Source: Ephemerocybe angulata (lineage: Eukaryota > Basidiomycota > Agaricomycetes > Agaricales > Psathyrellaceae). Taken from it: a stretch of 64,000 nt of DNA. The position numbers and the translations under genes were made by a program. Each line of letters begins with the position of its first letter. Positions within the stretch are counted from its first letter, which is position 1. Below the pieces are notes generated by a model. It was given only the letters and a program-made list of their open reading frames with translations, was not told the origin of the DNA and ran no database searches. The DNA lies in NCBI GenBank assembly GCA_013368325.1, contig JAACJK010000066.1, positions 186,001 to 250,000 of the forward strand, in the 5' to 3' direction. Of this stretch, positions 20,347 through 32,145 are shown piece by piece.

Positions 20347-23300
20347 TTAAGCGGCTTGAGTTTGGGATGAAGTGGCTTGAGATGAGGAGGCCTGAGAAGC
20401 GGCAGCAGGTTGGGACGGAGGGTCTTGAGAAGAGACCTGGGAGGCCTGAGATGAGGCGGCTTGAGATGGAGTCGCTTGAGTGGCTTTGGATGAAGAGAGA
20501 ACCCCAGGAGGCGGAACAGCCATATCTCCCCATGCAACTGCATAAACCGTGAGATGCGCAGGATGTGGGAGTGCGGGATATACTCACCAGGACCGACCCA
20601 GTGTTCGAGGCGAGAGGAGGACTCGTAAAGGACTTTGAACATGTCGTCTGGAAGGTCCATTGTTTGACGATGGGTCGTATTTAGATCTAGGAGATGGTTT
20701 AAGTTAGCCGCTCAACTGATTAGAGAGTCTAGGCTTGGAACTAGCGCACTTGAAAGGTGAAGACCCCTGTCCCAAGTTCGGTAGAGCCTGTAAGCCATTG
20801 GATCGGTTTCTACCCGGAAAGTCAAGACATGTAAGTCAATATGAGCGCAAGATACAGACGTACTGATGGCTCGAAGGTGCTCTTCGTCGAGGAAGGGGGC
20901 TCGATGAGTGGGTGGATTGGCATGGTTCATGTCGGTAGGTCCGAAGGTGGCATGGAGATCCCTCGACGTGTTCAGCGTCCCGAAAGGAAAGATAGCTTCT
21001 GCGCTTCTGAAGGCAGCATAGCGGTTAATCCAGCTCATGTCGTTTTTCTCTGGAGGAGACCCGTGGTTAATCTTATACTTGATAAACTCCAACGTACACC
21101 TGAGTTTGCACCGATACATATCTTCAATGAAGGGAAGGGCGTAGAGTTGCTTGGACGTGATACGTGCGCCAAATCGTTCGAGCCCTGCAACAGCCGCCGA
21201 GATCTATGTCGTTGATCAGTAAGCAAAGGAAGCGAAGGAATAGAACCACATACACCCGCTGCAGCAACGGCGAAAATAGGAGTGAATCTATGAGTCTGCA
21301 TCGTAACCCAGGGGTTCTTCTTGGTCAGGAATCGATTCATAGCAATGGGTCCGACTATTCCGAAGGCATCGAGAAGGTGGGTGCTGACGGTACAAAGAAG
21401 AGTGCTCCGTAGCAGCTGAGCCTGAAAAAGGGATCTTTCAGGTCCCTCCTCCTTAATGTTGGAGGCCATCGCGTAGGATGCATGATGGGTCTCCTGAAGC
21501 TAATGTCAGCGCGCTCAAGGCCCGGGAGAAACACAAATTATGTACTAACCGTGGGCACGATGAGCTCTGGATAAATGAAGTTTATGTGATCCTTTGCCGG
21601 ACGTGGCTTACGGTCCTTCAACTGCTCTTGAGTCTCAGTACTCAGCAAGCGAGACCCCGGAAGCTTGTCGATGTAGCGATGAAGGAAACTGCCGCATTTC
21701 GAGCCAAGAGAAATGGCGGCCTGGAGGGAACCTCGGAAAAAGAAATATTGCGAAATGTCGGGGGAAATGTGTCGTTGCCGCAGGGCAAACCCGATAATGA
21801 ACTCGTACATATTCGTCCGGATATTATCGTTGAGAGCGACGATCTAAGCAAGAAGATTCAGAAGCGTAAAAGATAAAGAGGAAAGCGATACTTACGTAGT
21901 GCAAACAAGGCTTGATGATTCGAACCTTGATATAATCGGCTTTGTCTGCGTCGACGACTAGGCGTCGAGGGATGTTAGTGCCGATTCATGTACCATAAGT
22001 GTGAAAGACTTACTGGCCTTGTAGCCAAGGGCTGCCCGTTGCCGCAAATCTCCGACGTGGACAAGGTTAAATCGTGAAGCAACGAAGAACGCAATTTCGT
22101 TCGACAGGTCTAACAGCTTCTTGAAGTATCTCTCCACACCACTCGAGTCCAGATATGTGCCAGACAGCATCAAGCTTACAAGGACGTTACTGAGGATACA
22201 CTGGATGACTTGGCGGAGGCCGTTATCCAAGGCAACATGTGCCTCGAACTGAGTCAGTTTGCCGGCGGCCGTAAGCACACTTGTGACGAATAAAGCGAAG
22301 CTTCGGAAGAGCCGTGTAACCTCGATAGCGCCAAGGATATCGACGATGGTGATGCTGATATCCAGGGGGGCGGGCGGGGGCGCCATTTCAAAGTCTTCAT
22401 CCGCGTACGGGTCAGGAATGCTGGCCATAGGTTGTTCGGGTTTTTCGTAGAACATTGATAGAGGCGTTCCGTTGGCCGGAAGGGACGTCGAGAACCCAGC
22501 GAACTTCGTCTTCTTCTGCAACATCTCAAAGTGGCTCTGGAAAGCGGGCCGACATCAGTCAGAAATACGAGCTAAAACAAGTAGAATATGCACCTTAATA
22601 ATTTCATGGACCTCCGGGTCCATATCCTTAGCAAGATCCGCAAAGTCGGGAGGGCGGACAGGCGGGGGGTTGTAGTGAAAATTCTGAAAGATGAATTCCT
22701 CTGTCTCTGCGGCAGGCGGGACAGGCGTAGGAGGGTGCGATGTGGTATATCGAAAAGAGGAATCTTCCGGAACGGCGAGATGAAAGGAGTGTTGCCTCTG
22801 CTTGCCGGCTGAGGTAGAGGGTGTCGGTTGAGCAAGATTTGAACGCGAGGACTCTGGTTGGGCGGGATCGAGGGTGGTAGTGCTGTCCTGAGAAACCTTC
22901 CAGGTCGGAATGTTCTGGTGATTGCCGGATGGATTCGCAGTCTGGTAGTCGCCGAAGCCTGTATTCATGCCTTGAGATGGTGCCGCCTGCATAGTATTGG
23001 CGCCTAGAAACTGGTTGAAGCTCGTAGGGAGTTGCGCAGAAGGATTGAAGCCGGGGAGCTGATGGAGGCCTTGGCCAGAGAATGAAGAGGTGGTGTGGGC
23101 ACCGGGATGAGCCATGGAGGGGGCGTAGCCTAATGGAGGGGTGGGAGAGGGGTTGTAGGTCGGGGCCGGTGTCGCAGATGAGCCATAACTCGAAGTCGGA
23201 GATGCGTAATGAGTATGTGTGCCATGACCGGGAAAGTGGACAGACGAGGCGGGGGGCACCATGAAGCCGTGGGAGGGAGTCGCCATCGACTGACCAGGAT

Positions 23301-23520
23301 AGGACGGGTCGGAAGCTTGATGAGGGTTACCAGCGTCCATGATAGGCTGGTTGGCGGTGTGCTGTTGGTACGCGGCGGTTTGCTGTTGGTACGCGGCGGT
23401 TTGCTGTTGGTACGCAGCGGTTTGCTGTTGGTACGTGGTGTTTTGCTGTTGATACGCAGCGTTACCCAGGTATGGTTGTGCCAGAGGCACGCGATCCTCG
23501 TAATCAGAAGGGGGATCCAT
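20347..23520 (-). CDS. Large uncharacterised protein with YQQQTAA repeats and Ser/Gln-rich tail
   Basis: The start is the ATG at 23520 (MDPPSDYEDRVPLAQPYLGN); a 5' leader intron (GTATGTTCTC...ACTGCAG) appears to precede it. Residues about 20-50 carry four to five copies of a heptad YQQQTAA. A long Pro/Ser/Gly/Gln-rich region follows. From about 22800 the sequence becomes helical and well folded in appearance: DPEVHEIIK, DILGAIEVTRLFRSFALFV, SGVERYFKKLLDLSNEIAFF, NMYEFIIGFALRQRHI, ISLGSKCGSFLHRYIDKLPG, LLCTVSTHLLDAFGIVGPIA and CTLEFIKYKINHGSPPEKND. The C-terminus (exon after GTGAGTATATCC...TGCAG) is SSQA-rich, with a stop at 20347. About seven introns. No family recognised. Confidence 0.6.
23360..23461 (+). 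repeat. 21-bp coding minisatellite (TTGCTGTTGGTACGCGGCGGT type)
   Basis: Four to five tandem 21-bp units coding (on minus) for the YQQQTAA heptads. The units are nearly identical, so the copy number may vary between strains. Confidence 0.8.
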
Positions 23521-24379
23521 CCCTGCAGTAAGGCATAAGCATCCTATGCAAGTATATGTGAACGCAACTTGAGAACATACCCCTTGAAGATAGCGAAGCT
23601 GGCGAAGTACGATTGTAAGAGATTGGAACTGGCGATGGTTACTCTTGAATTCTGTCGCCACTTATATAGTGCAGGAACATATACAATTTCAATCGGCGGT
23701 GGGCGCAGAGTGCTGGGAATTACTTTACAGATTTTGGAACAATAACGCCGTTCCTGCAGCGCATATGATAACCAGAGCACTTCACGGAAGGGGCGAACTG
23801 GGAGAAGACATGACATGAGACACCAATCCATGCAAATCAGCACAAATTGCTCACCTTGCTTTGTAGCCTGGGAGTTAGAACTCTTCATTAGAAGAGGAGT
23901 AGTTGACCCTGCTACTCCAAATAGCAGACATTACCCATAGATCATCGGTACTGGGCAATTACCGATCTGTCATGCCCATGTCAGAGCCGCTTCAATTGCT
24001 CATCTTGCTTCGTAACCTGGGAGTTAGAACTCTTCATTAGATAAAGAAGGGCTTACCCTGCTACTCGAAACAACAGATAATTATAGCCAAATCGGGTTGG
24101 CTTTGCAAAGCTAGTGAACCGCCTTACGCATCCTCCATGTTCTTATCATCCAATCTAGACGGAGCTGCCTGTCTGGCTTGTCCCTTCGAAACTTCGCAGA
24201 GTGTAGCATTGACCTAGTTTATCTAATTTATCCCAGGGAGCGTCAGCGGAAGGCGAGAAGGGGACCGAAGTAGCGTATCCAAAAAAACACAGTGGTATAA
24301 ACATTCTTCCCAGTCAACGACAGCGTCCTAACTCACGATGTTAACAAGGCAGCCATGGAACCAGTTTGGAATGGGACTT
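23521..24379. other. Intergenic region with a diverged direct repeat
   Basis: Two copies of a roughly 90-bp segment, 23845-23937 and 23994-24088, share CTGGGAGTTAGAACTCTTCATTAGA (given in pieces: CTGGGAGTTAGAACTC, TTCATTAG) and CCCTGCTACTC. No gene seen. Confidence 0.55.
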
Positions 24380-27300
24380 ACCTTTGGTTATATGTCAGAT
24401 GGAGCGGCGCCATGTTCAAGCTCCCCAAGTACTGTTTGATCAGCCCCCTTGATACCAGTGATCGCCTTGTTCTCGGTGCAAGTAGGACAGTAGCTCGAGG
24501 AGGGTAGCGGAGAGACCAACAAGGCGAACATACTCGGCAGTCCCCTCCAGCCGCCTGATCATCCTCGCCACGATGCTCTCCAGAACGGTTCCATAATCGC
24601 CGTGCAGCGGATGGATCTTCGATGACGATGAGTCGGGCCAGGTCGGTGTCGCTGATACCGGTGATCATACCGTCCCACTTCTCGGGCGTCGTGACGGTGA
24701 TCTGGCACGGCGATTTGCTACTTTGTCATTTGAGAGTTGCCAGTGAGTTCGCCAACTTCGATCTAGAAGGGCTTGAGGCGGGTCAAGAAGTTGCCGACCA
24801 TCTCATTTACGAGGGCCTTCATGAGGGGATTTAGAAGATCTTGAACCAGTAGTTGAGGTTGAGTGAGCCATCGGGCGCGATATGCCCCCTGAGCTCATGG
24901 AGGACAGTCAACGTCGCGAGGTTCGTCTGAATGGGAAAGAGATCATTAGAATTGTCTAACGAAGAATATTGGTCGAACTCACCTTTCTGCACCAGTGGGT
25001 GCGCAGAGCAGAACGTTCGAATGCCATGGCATACAACTTGCTCTGCAGAGGTCGTGCACATCCATCTCGGCCTCTACAATGGATGTCAGTACGAATTAAA
25101 GAAAGGCTATGGTCGAACTCACCAATCGCGATGCATATCAAGTTCACAAGGCCGTTGAGGAAGTTCTCCACCAACTCGAAGAGGCGGTCGCACAATCCTG
25201 TTGTGAAGGTTGAAGGTTGTAATAGTAGTTGGGTTTCTGTGTCATTCGTCGATATAAGTACGTCCACCTCAAGATATCCTGGAAGAACATGTCAGTTATC
25301 CGCTCGACTGAAAAGTCGCGGCTGAAAATGTACCACAGCGTCCTGCATGGCCTCGATGGTCTTCACAGCTATCTCCGCCACGACGTAGTCATGGAGCACG
25401 TGTATCGGAAGGTGGGATTTGATCACGATGGGCAGTCCCTCAGCCAAGAACTTCTTGTAGCAGTCGTTCCTCGTCTATTGGAACATGAGGACGCAGCGAC
25501 TGCGCTCGTCTTCCAAAGGCCTGCGCGCATGACCATCATCTGAAGGTCGTCCATAACGGGATAGTCAAGGTAGTGTCCTTGCCCTCGTAGTATTGCACAC
25601 CCATGGCGATGACCATGTAGCTCGCGACGGGCAAGCTCCACGCAGTGTCCTATTGAAAGATATGTCAGTAATCGAAACGCCGAGAATCAACTGAACGGCA
25701 TACCTTGGAAGCGACCGGGACTTGGATCGTGCCAGACTCAAACAACCTCTGAACAATCCTCGTTTCCTGCTTATCCAATGCATTGTGATAACACCCGGTA
25801 CCGAACTTCAAGTTCTCGGCGAGAGCCTTGTCACGAAGATGGTCGAGATGGGCTCAATGTTGAGGAACCGATCGGCCTTGCCCTCTGCAGAGGTGTGGTC
25901 GACTGCGAGGGTACATTTGATGACCCGGAGGGCCGAAGGCAGTGACGGGCTTCATGAGGGATTATTCGAAAATGGCGTGGTAGGCGGGCTTGGACATGAA
26001 GATCATGAGAGATGGGGAAATGGGGAATCGAGAACGACTCGAGATGGAGATCCATCTCGAGAGGGCGCGCACTATGAACCTGGATAAATGCAAGCAAAAC
26101 ATAAAACGGAAACGTAGAACATACCTGAGCATGAAGTTGAAAATAGAGGGCAACGGCGCACCTATCCATTCTCCTAGATCCCGCGCATTGACCGATTCTG
26201 GCCTTGATCTCAGTCTGCATCGGGATATATCGCATCCTAGAGATCACAGCTTCATACGTCGGCCCAAACTCTCCACGACCATCTAAATCTCATCCGCAAT
26301 CGACGGTCCGATATTTCGAACATTCTTCCTCTGCCTTCCGAATAATCGTCACGGTCTTGAGATAACATCATCTCACTATCAAATAGACGTCACTTATCTG
26401 TACAAGTTATGACCAAACTAATGTTACGAACCTGAGTCGGCGTGCAGACGATAACATCCCAGTCACCCTTCTCCAACAACCTCAAATCTGTGCTCTCCCA
26501 CCCTGCACATCGCCGAACTTCTCTTTCCACTCATCCACCAACAAGCCGACCATCTCCTCATATGGCTCGGTGCACACGGCCTCTTCTGCTCGCCCCATCG
26601 CACTCCAGAACCTCATCAGCGCAAACTGGGCACAGGCAGTCTTTCCACTTCCCATGAAGCACCAATGGAGGTTCTCGTCCGTCGCGTAGAGCGCCTGGAA
26701 GACAGCGTATGGACCAGGCGTATGGATCTTGTGTGTATGTATCTTGTTGAAGGCCTTGATCTCTGCGAGTAGATCGACTCAAACTCCTTTCTAGAGAGCA
26801 GTGAGGGGAAGTGGTTGGAGGTAAAGGAGAGGGGTTGGAGGCGGGAACTTCTCCGTGAGCGAGATGCTTGGATTAGATAGAACGGCGGGTCTCGAACGGG
26901 AGTCAGTGGTCGGAAATGAGAGAGATGTAGTAGTTGGGGGGAAAGGGCTCGAGCATGGATGGTGATCATGAGGTTGTGCAGGTTGTGCTTAAGACGAAGG
27001 TGCCATGGGATGAGGACTGTCAACGTCCTCGACTAGGATGTGGAACGACTCGGCGCCTCCATGAGCTTCAGGGTGCCATTACAAGTCGGGAAAGATGGGA
27101 ACGTCGGCTGAACCTGGGCTTGGGGCCTTGAAAGGTCGGATGGTCCTGAGGGCGGATGTTCACTGAAGCACGTACGGCTTGGGCCCGAAGGTGTGAACCA
27201 GATGATGAACATGACGGCCATCCTTCGGGAAACCCAGCAGCTCGCCGGAGCCCTTCTTGCGACATATTCGTAAGTTGCGATCATGGCGAAGAAGTGGGTT
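24380..27300 (-). pseudogene. BRR2: Brr2-type spliceosomal RNA helicase pseudogene, cassettes permuted
   Basis: Read on minus from about 27250 down, broken by stops and frameshifts, the sequence follows the Brr2 region before helicase cassette 2: ELLGFPKDGRHVHHLVH, then GGAESFHILVEDVDS. Cassette 2 itself follows: MGSGKTACAQFALMRFW (Walker A region), WDVIVCTPTQ, GPTYEAVISRMRYIPMQTEI, SPSLMIFMSKPAYHAI, QRLFESGTIQVPVASK, SYMVIAMGVQYYEGKD and LPIHVLHDY. At about 25065 it switches to cassette 1: LQSKLYAMAFE, NVLLCAPTGAE, TNLATLTVLHELRGH, APMKALVNEMVGNFLTRLKP and [12 protein letters not shown]. In real Brr2 cassette 1 comes first. Brr2 unwinds U4/U6 snRNA during spliceosome activation. This copy cannot encode it. 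Confidence 0.75.
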
Positions 27301-27479
27301 AGTAAATGATAAGATACGAGTTGAGCGCACGGAAACAACTTGGGCCCTGTCACGATGATCGGGAATCGTCAGGCGTGGGAATTGTCTGTCAACGTTGTCT
27401 GAGTTCTCCCACGACTCAATTGGGAAGACCCTGCATGGTTTTTTTAAACTGCCATTCGCTCCTTTTGCCACCGCCTCTC

Positions 27480-30400
27480 ATGCCTCATTGCGAAACCCCA
27501 TCCGTCGTTCCTACTGTTATCACAGTCACACCTGACCTCATGCCAGTGCCAATTGGCGCCGCACCATCCCCGGACTCGGTGGAATATCTCGACGGATTCT
27601 TCGGATCTCGACACCGGAACACATTCTTGGACTGGCCGTCGGGGGTGGGATTGGGATTGTTGGACCGCCCTTGCGTAACCCTGACATTTACCGACGCCGA
27701 GATGCTGTCGCTTTTTCGACACCTTCAAAGTCAGAGACTCGAAGGGCAGCCTCGCGATCACCCAGTCCTTCCAGGTCAGACCGCGGCGGAGGCCCCGGGC
27801 TTCGATGATCCGCTTCTGGAAAGCGTATTTGCGAAGATCGCGGGTTCTGTCTCTCAGTTCCTCCTTGAACCTCCCACTGGGATCATGCTTAGGAACACGT
27901 TCGCCACGGTAAAATCGACGCATATTGTCCTGTCTGTAGAGTTAACTAATAGGCTGGACCCTTACAGTGTGACAACAGCAAGGTCACGGACACCCATGTC
28001 AGTGATTCTTCCGACCCTGAACTCGACATCGGAACCCATTCGTCCACTCCGAATCATGGAAGCGAGATCGCAACTATATCGGATTCTACACTGCCGAGTC
28101 CAGATTCGCATCCTCAGCCTCGTCGGTCGGCCCGTCTTCTTGACAGCATCCTGGGCCCTTCCCATAACGCTGCGTTAATGCAACCCCCAGGTTCCGTTGC
28201 GAATGACACTCCCAGCCGTACTTCAACTCGTAAGCGCCGGAGCCAAGATTCCAGCTCTAGTCGTCCTCGCAAGGCGAAGAAAACCCAAAATCTCCGCGCC
28301 TCGGATAGTAGAGGCTCTAAATCCCGACGCGCAACCCATCGAGCCCTCCGACGCACTGATAACGAGGTGCGCAGGAGGGGTCTCGGACCGGAAGATCTTT
28401 GTTTGCCTTCTGGGTCTCACGCTTCCGGGGTTGGAGAGGTTGTGGATGAAGAGACTACCGATGGATCTGGGGATTTCGGTGAATCTCGCGGTGTTGAACC
28501 TGTCGATACAACAAGCGAAGGGTATTATCTCGAGAATGAAGGGAATCCGACGCCCGAGGAGCAGCCGTTAGAGGAGTCTGCTCAAAAGTTGCTAGGAGCC
28601 CTATCAGCCATGGCTACCAACGCGATGGACTGCGAGGCTCGGTCAGAGGTAATCACAGACGCTCACTGGCTTTTACGTGATTTGAGCGGAAAAGTATGCG
28701 ATAGAACCTCTGCAAGAGAGGATACATCACGCAGATCTGGTTACGAGCACGTCCTGCAGAAAATCGACAGCGCTCAAAGGCTGCATGGTTTGGCAGAATT
28801 GTCATATCTGTTGGGGGTAATGGAGTTTGCTATGGATGTCAATTTGTGAGTAAAATAACTGTGTTCACGCATCGGGCTATGGGCTTACTTTCCTAAGGGA
28901 TATCTCTACTCGACGTGTGTCTGCAAGCATCGTCATCTCAGAGATTCGGGAGAAAGGCGGGATGGGTGGTCGCTCAGAGAGAACACTGAGGCGTTACCTG
29001 ACGGATGGTATCAGGGCTTGTGCCCTAGCAAGCGCAGGTAAAGTTCAGCAGTTGGAGTAACTTCACAGGATCAACTCACCCCCGTCCAGGATCTATTTAT
29101 CTTGTGATAATATTAGCCTGTTGCCGTGTTAAGCAGGACATCAGGCATATGGCTGGAGATAGCATAATGCGGCTTGCACGGATGATCGCAATGCCACCAC
29201 CAGGAGGTATGTCGCAGCTTTCACATCTGAACTTTCGCCATCATGATTCTGCCCGGTCGCGAATTAAGCTGATCTTCATATTAGACACATTGGTTGGTCG
29301 GACTATCCGAAACCAGCTCATCCCCTCGATCGCATACCTTAGAGCGAGGTATCCACTCAGGCTGACCTCGATCTTCCCCGCAGCATTCCTGATGAAGCAC
29401 GGCTTCAGCTGGACGGCAGAGTGCGGTGATTTAGTGAGCTGGGACCAAAACCTTGATAGAATAATGCTGTATAAGTGCGTACCCCAAAGGCTTCGCTGGA
29501 GAACGCAGATATTAACCTTACGTTCCCCATACTAGTGATTTCGTGAAATCGCGTGACGCCGTCGCGTGGAAGAAAGTGCTCGAACCTTCTGACTTGACTG
29601 AGGCTTGGGTCAATAGTTCTCCAGAGGATCCTCAGATCGTGAAGGGTCTATGGAGGAGGCTCATCACTCCCAATAACTATCACGATCCCGGGGCCGAGGG
29701 GACTCTTCCCCCCAAAGCCATTAAACATATCGCGACCCGTTTCGACCCTCGTCTTCCAGGAAACACCTCAGTTGACTATTCAACGAAGGATAGCGTTGAT
29801 CGATATGAGAAAACTTGTCTGGAAAGGGAGCGAGCTAGTGCTGCCCTGGTCACCACCACCATTGACGAATTCGAGAAATTGGTACCTTTTCATCAGACTG
29901 TCGAGATAAAGTCCACTAATTGTTCGATGCCCTCTTCTAGCTTCAGGAGCAGCTCAGAACTGGCGAGCGAGAACCGGCTAATCAATATATAGAACTCGAC
30001 ACTTCGCAGTTGGACGGCACCACCCTTCGAATTGACGACAAAAACGGTGACTGGCTGCTGATGGCGTGGCCGGATATGCCACAGTCTATACGCCAACCAG
30101 TCTTGGATCATATGCAGCTCCTACTTCCTGGAGTAATCAACGGTATCAACACTGAAGTCGAGGGCTTTGAGCAGCAGTTCGAGGCCTTACATTTCTCCTT
30201 TTACAACCGGTATTCCCAACATGTGAGTGGATATGTACACCCGGCCTTCTAGAGGGTACTGATCATGCTTCACGGTTACATAGGCTAATTCTAGCACGCC
30301 AATGGATGCAGACATTTCGACTATCCGAAAGACCGGGAAGAACAAAGTTAATAGCTGCTGTAATGTACCCCGGGGAAGCCGCGAGTACAAGGATTATCCC

Positions 30401-30918
30401 GAGGAGCGTGATGCGATCTACGAAGCCTTTGAACCCTTTTTCCAATGGATTTCGGGAAAGGTGCGTGGCGTCTCGCACCTTAAACTTTGCTATGATTAAC
30501 TGAGGGCATATATTAGGTCCAGGAAACCCTTCCAGACGACTGCCACATTGCCTCCGGCTATGTTGATGTTCTACCCGCGAAGCAAGACGTTGCATGCTAT
30601 CCATTTCCGTGCCTTGTTGTTAACTTTAATGTGGCCACTAGGCTACACAAGGACGTGGGCGACGACGACTTCTGCGTGACTGTAGGATTCACAGCTGGCT
30701 CAGGTGGGGAGTTGTGTCTGAAGGAGCCTGGCATAATCTGCCGCTCAAGCCCCGGAGACGTCTTTGCTTTCCGTAGCAGTCGGGTGTCCCACTTCAACAT
30801 GGACTATGTCGGTAAGCGCATCTCAATGGTGTTTCACACAGACAGAGCTGGAAGGCAGTGGAGGGAGAATAGAAATGGTTGGATGTATCATCGGGATATG
30901 CGAGCCGAACCGCAGTGA
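27480..30918 (+). CDS. TET/JBP-like 2OG-Fe(II) dioxygenase, multi-exon
   Basis: The start is the ATG at 27480 (MPHCETPSVVPTVIT). Exon 1 ends at 27908 and exon 2 starts at 27968; about eight small introns follow, all joinable in frame. The N-terminal 440 residues are mostly polar, with basic SRPRKAKK and KSRRATHRALRR patches (possible nuclear signals). The middle holds GRTIRNQLIPSIAYLRARYP and TRFDPRLPGNTSVDYSTKDS. The C-terminal 130 residues form a double-stranded beta-helix: NVATRLHKDVGDDDF (HxD at 30645-30653), GGELCLKEPG, GDVFAFRSSRVSHFN (distal His near 30790) and GKRISMVFHTDR (Arg for 2-oxoglutarate). All metal and cosubstrate residues are present. Family members oxidise modified cytosine or thymine; the substrate here is inferred. 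In mushrooms such genes are often linked to KDZ transposons. Confidence 0.75.
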
Positions 30919-31297
30919 TGGTGGCTAGGGTTGTAGAATAGGTTCCCAATACAACTCGGGTTATGCGCTCTTAGTAGCAGTCTTACCTCGGACTCAAATA
31001 CTTAGGAGTTTATAGACCCGTTTGCGAAAGAGCAGGGTGAGAGTTCTGAGTGACTTTGAGGGCGTCTTCGCCGCACCTTCTCCACTCCTGCTGATTCATC
31101 GTTGCGCGGTGTTTGAATATGGCTGACTCGGCGCTCAGAGTACCGACTCGGAAGATGATCATTCCCACTTCGTTATCTCTTCCTAATACCACCTACTCCG
31201 ACCTCCGCAGTCCACGCTCCACCACCAGGCCCCGACTATAAACCGCCCAACCCAAACCCACACACTGACGGTTCTTTCTACCCATTCCGAACTCCCC

Positions 31298-32038
31298 ATG
31301 GCCCCTCGCTCCTCAAGCCCTTCGTCTACTCCATCGCCTACTCCATCGCCTATCCCTTCAAGTTCGCCTATCCCTATCCCAAATCGTCAAGTCACAATAA
31401 TAACCGCCGGCCGACGCAGTGTGACCTCTCGTCGACATCCTCAAGGATTTTATCTGCCAGAAAACGAAAGGAATTGGGACGCGGCAGGAGGCTCTAGCGG
31501 ACGACCAGGTACAAGAACAATGGGTGGGAGAGGTAGCTTCACTGTGAGTGTTCAAAACGCCTCCCACTAGAGGTTTGAACTAACCCCAAGGTAGAGGGCC
31601 CATCGGAACCGCAGTTGGGGTCACCCTTACCATGCACAGTGGCGGGACGTACATGTGTCCTTACGACGCCGTCAAGTAGAAGGGGCGATTGAGCAGGTTG
31701 AGGTTGGCTTGGGAGCGAAGGTGGTTGAGTGCATCTACCTCATTCAGTCTCTCTCCGACCTTCGTCAAGAGGATTCCAACCTTGCAGAGGAGCAAGCTCA
31801 CTTGGCGAATGGAACCTCTGCCCTGGACGGGGGATTGGCAGATCACTTCAATCAAGAGGAACGCATCGACGAATTTTTACTCCATTTCCCAACATTTGAT
31901 ATGACCCCTGTACGCCGAACGCCTCTCTCACATCGCGATAGTGCGCATCGAGAAATTGGCGCAGTCTACTACCGCAGTCCTTCACTTTCATCTCCTTCCT
32001 TTAACTCCGTCTGGAATTCTGTTTCATCACACCTTTAG
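31298..32038 (+). CDS. Uncharacterised protein (229 aa)
   Basis: Two exons, 31298-31543 and 31595-32038, joined by a 51-nt phase-0 intron (GTGAGT...GGTAG). The start MAPRSSSPSSTPSPTPSPIP is low complexity; then PNRQVTIITAGRRSVTSRRH. Exon 2 reads RSWGHPYHAQWRDVHVSLRR followed by EGAIEQVEVGLGAKVVECI and a possible coiled coil (SDLRQEDSNLAEEQAHL). No signal peptide or known domain. The frame and splice sites are consistent, but there is no family match. Confidence 0.5.
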
Positions 32039-32145
32039 GTGTTCTTTGGGCGCACGAAGGGTCTCTCAGGAGAAATATTATACTGTATTCTACACATAAT
32101 ATGTCGGAATGGATGTTGTATAAAAGGGAAAGGTCCTCAGATAAG

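Noticed and set aside
23544..23888. Minus-strand open frame of 114 codons upstream of the large gene
   Set aside because: Overlaps the diverged direct repeat; composition is not protein-like.
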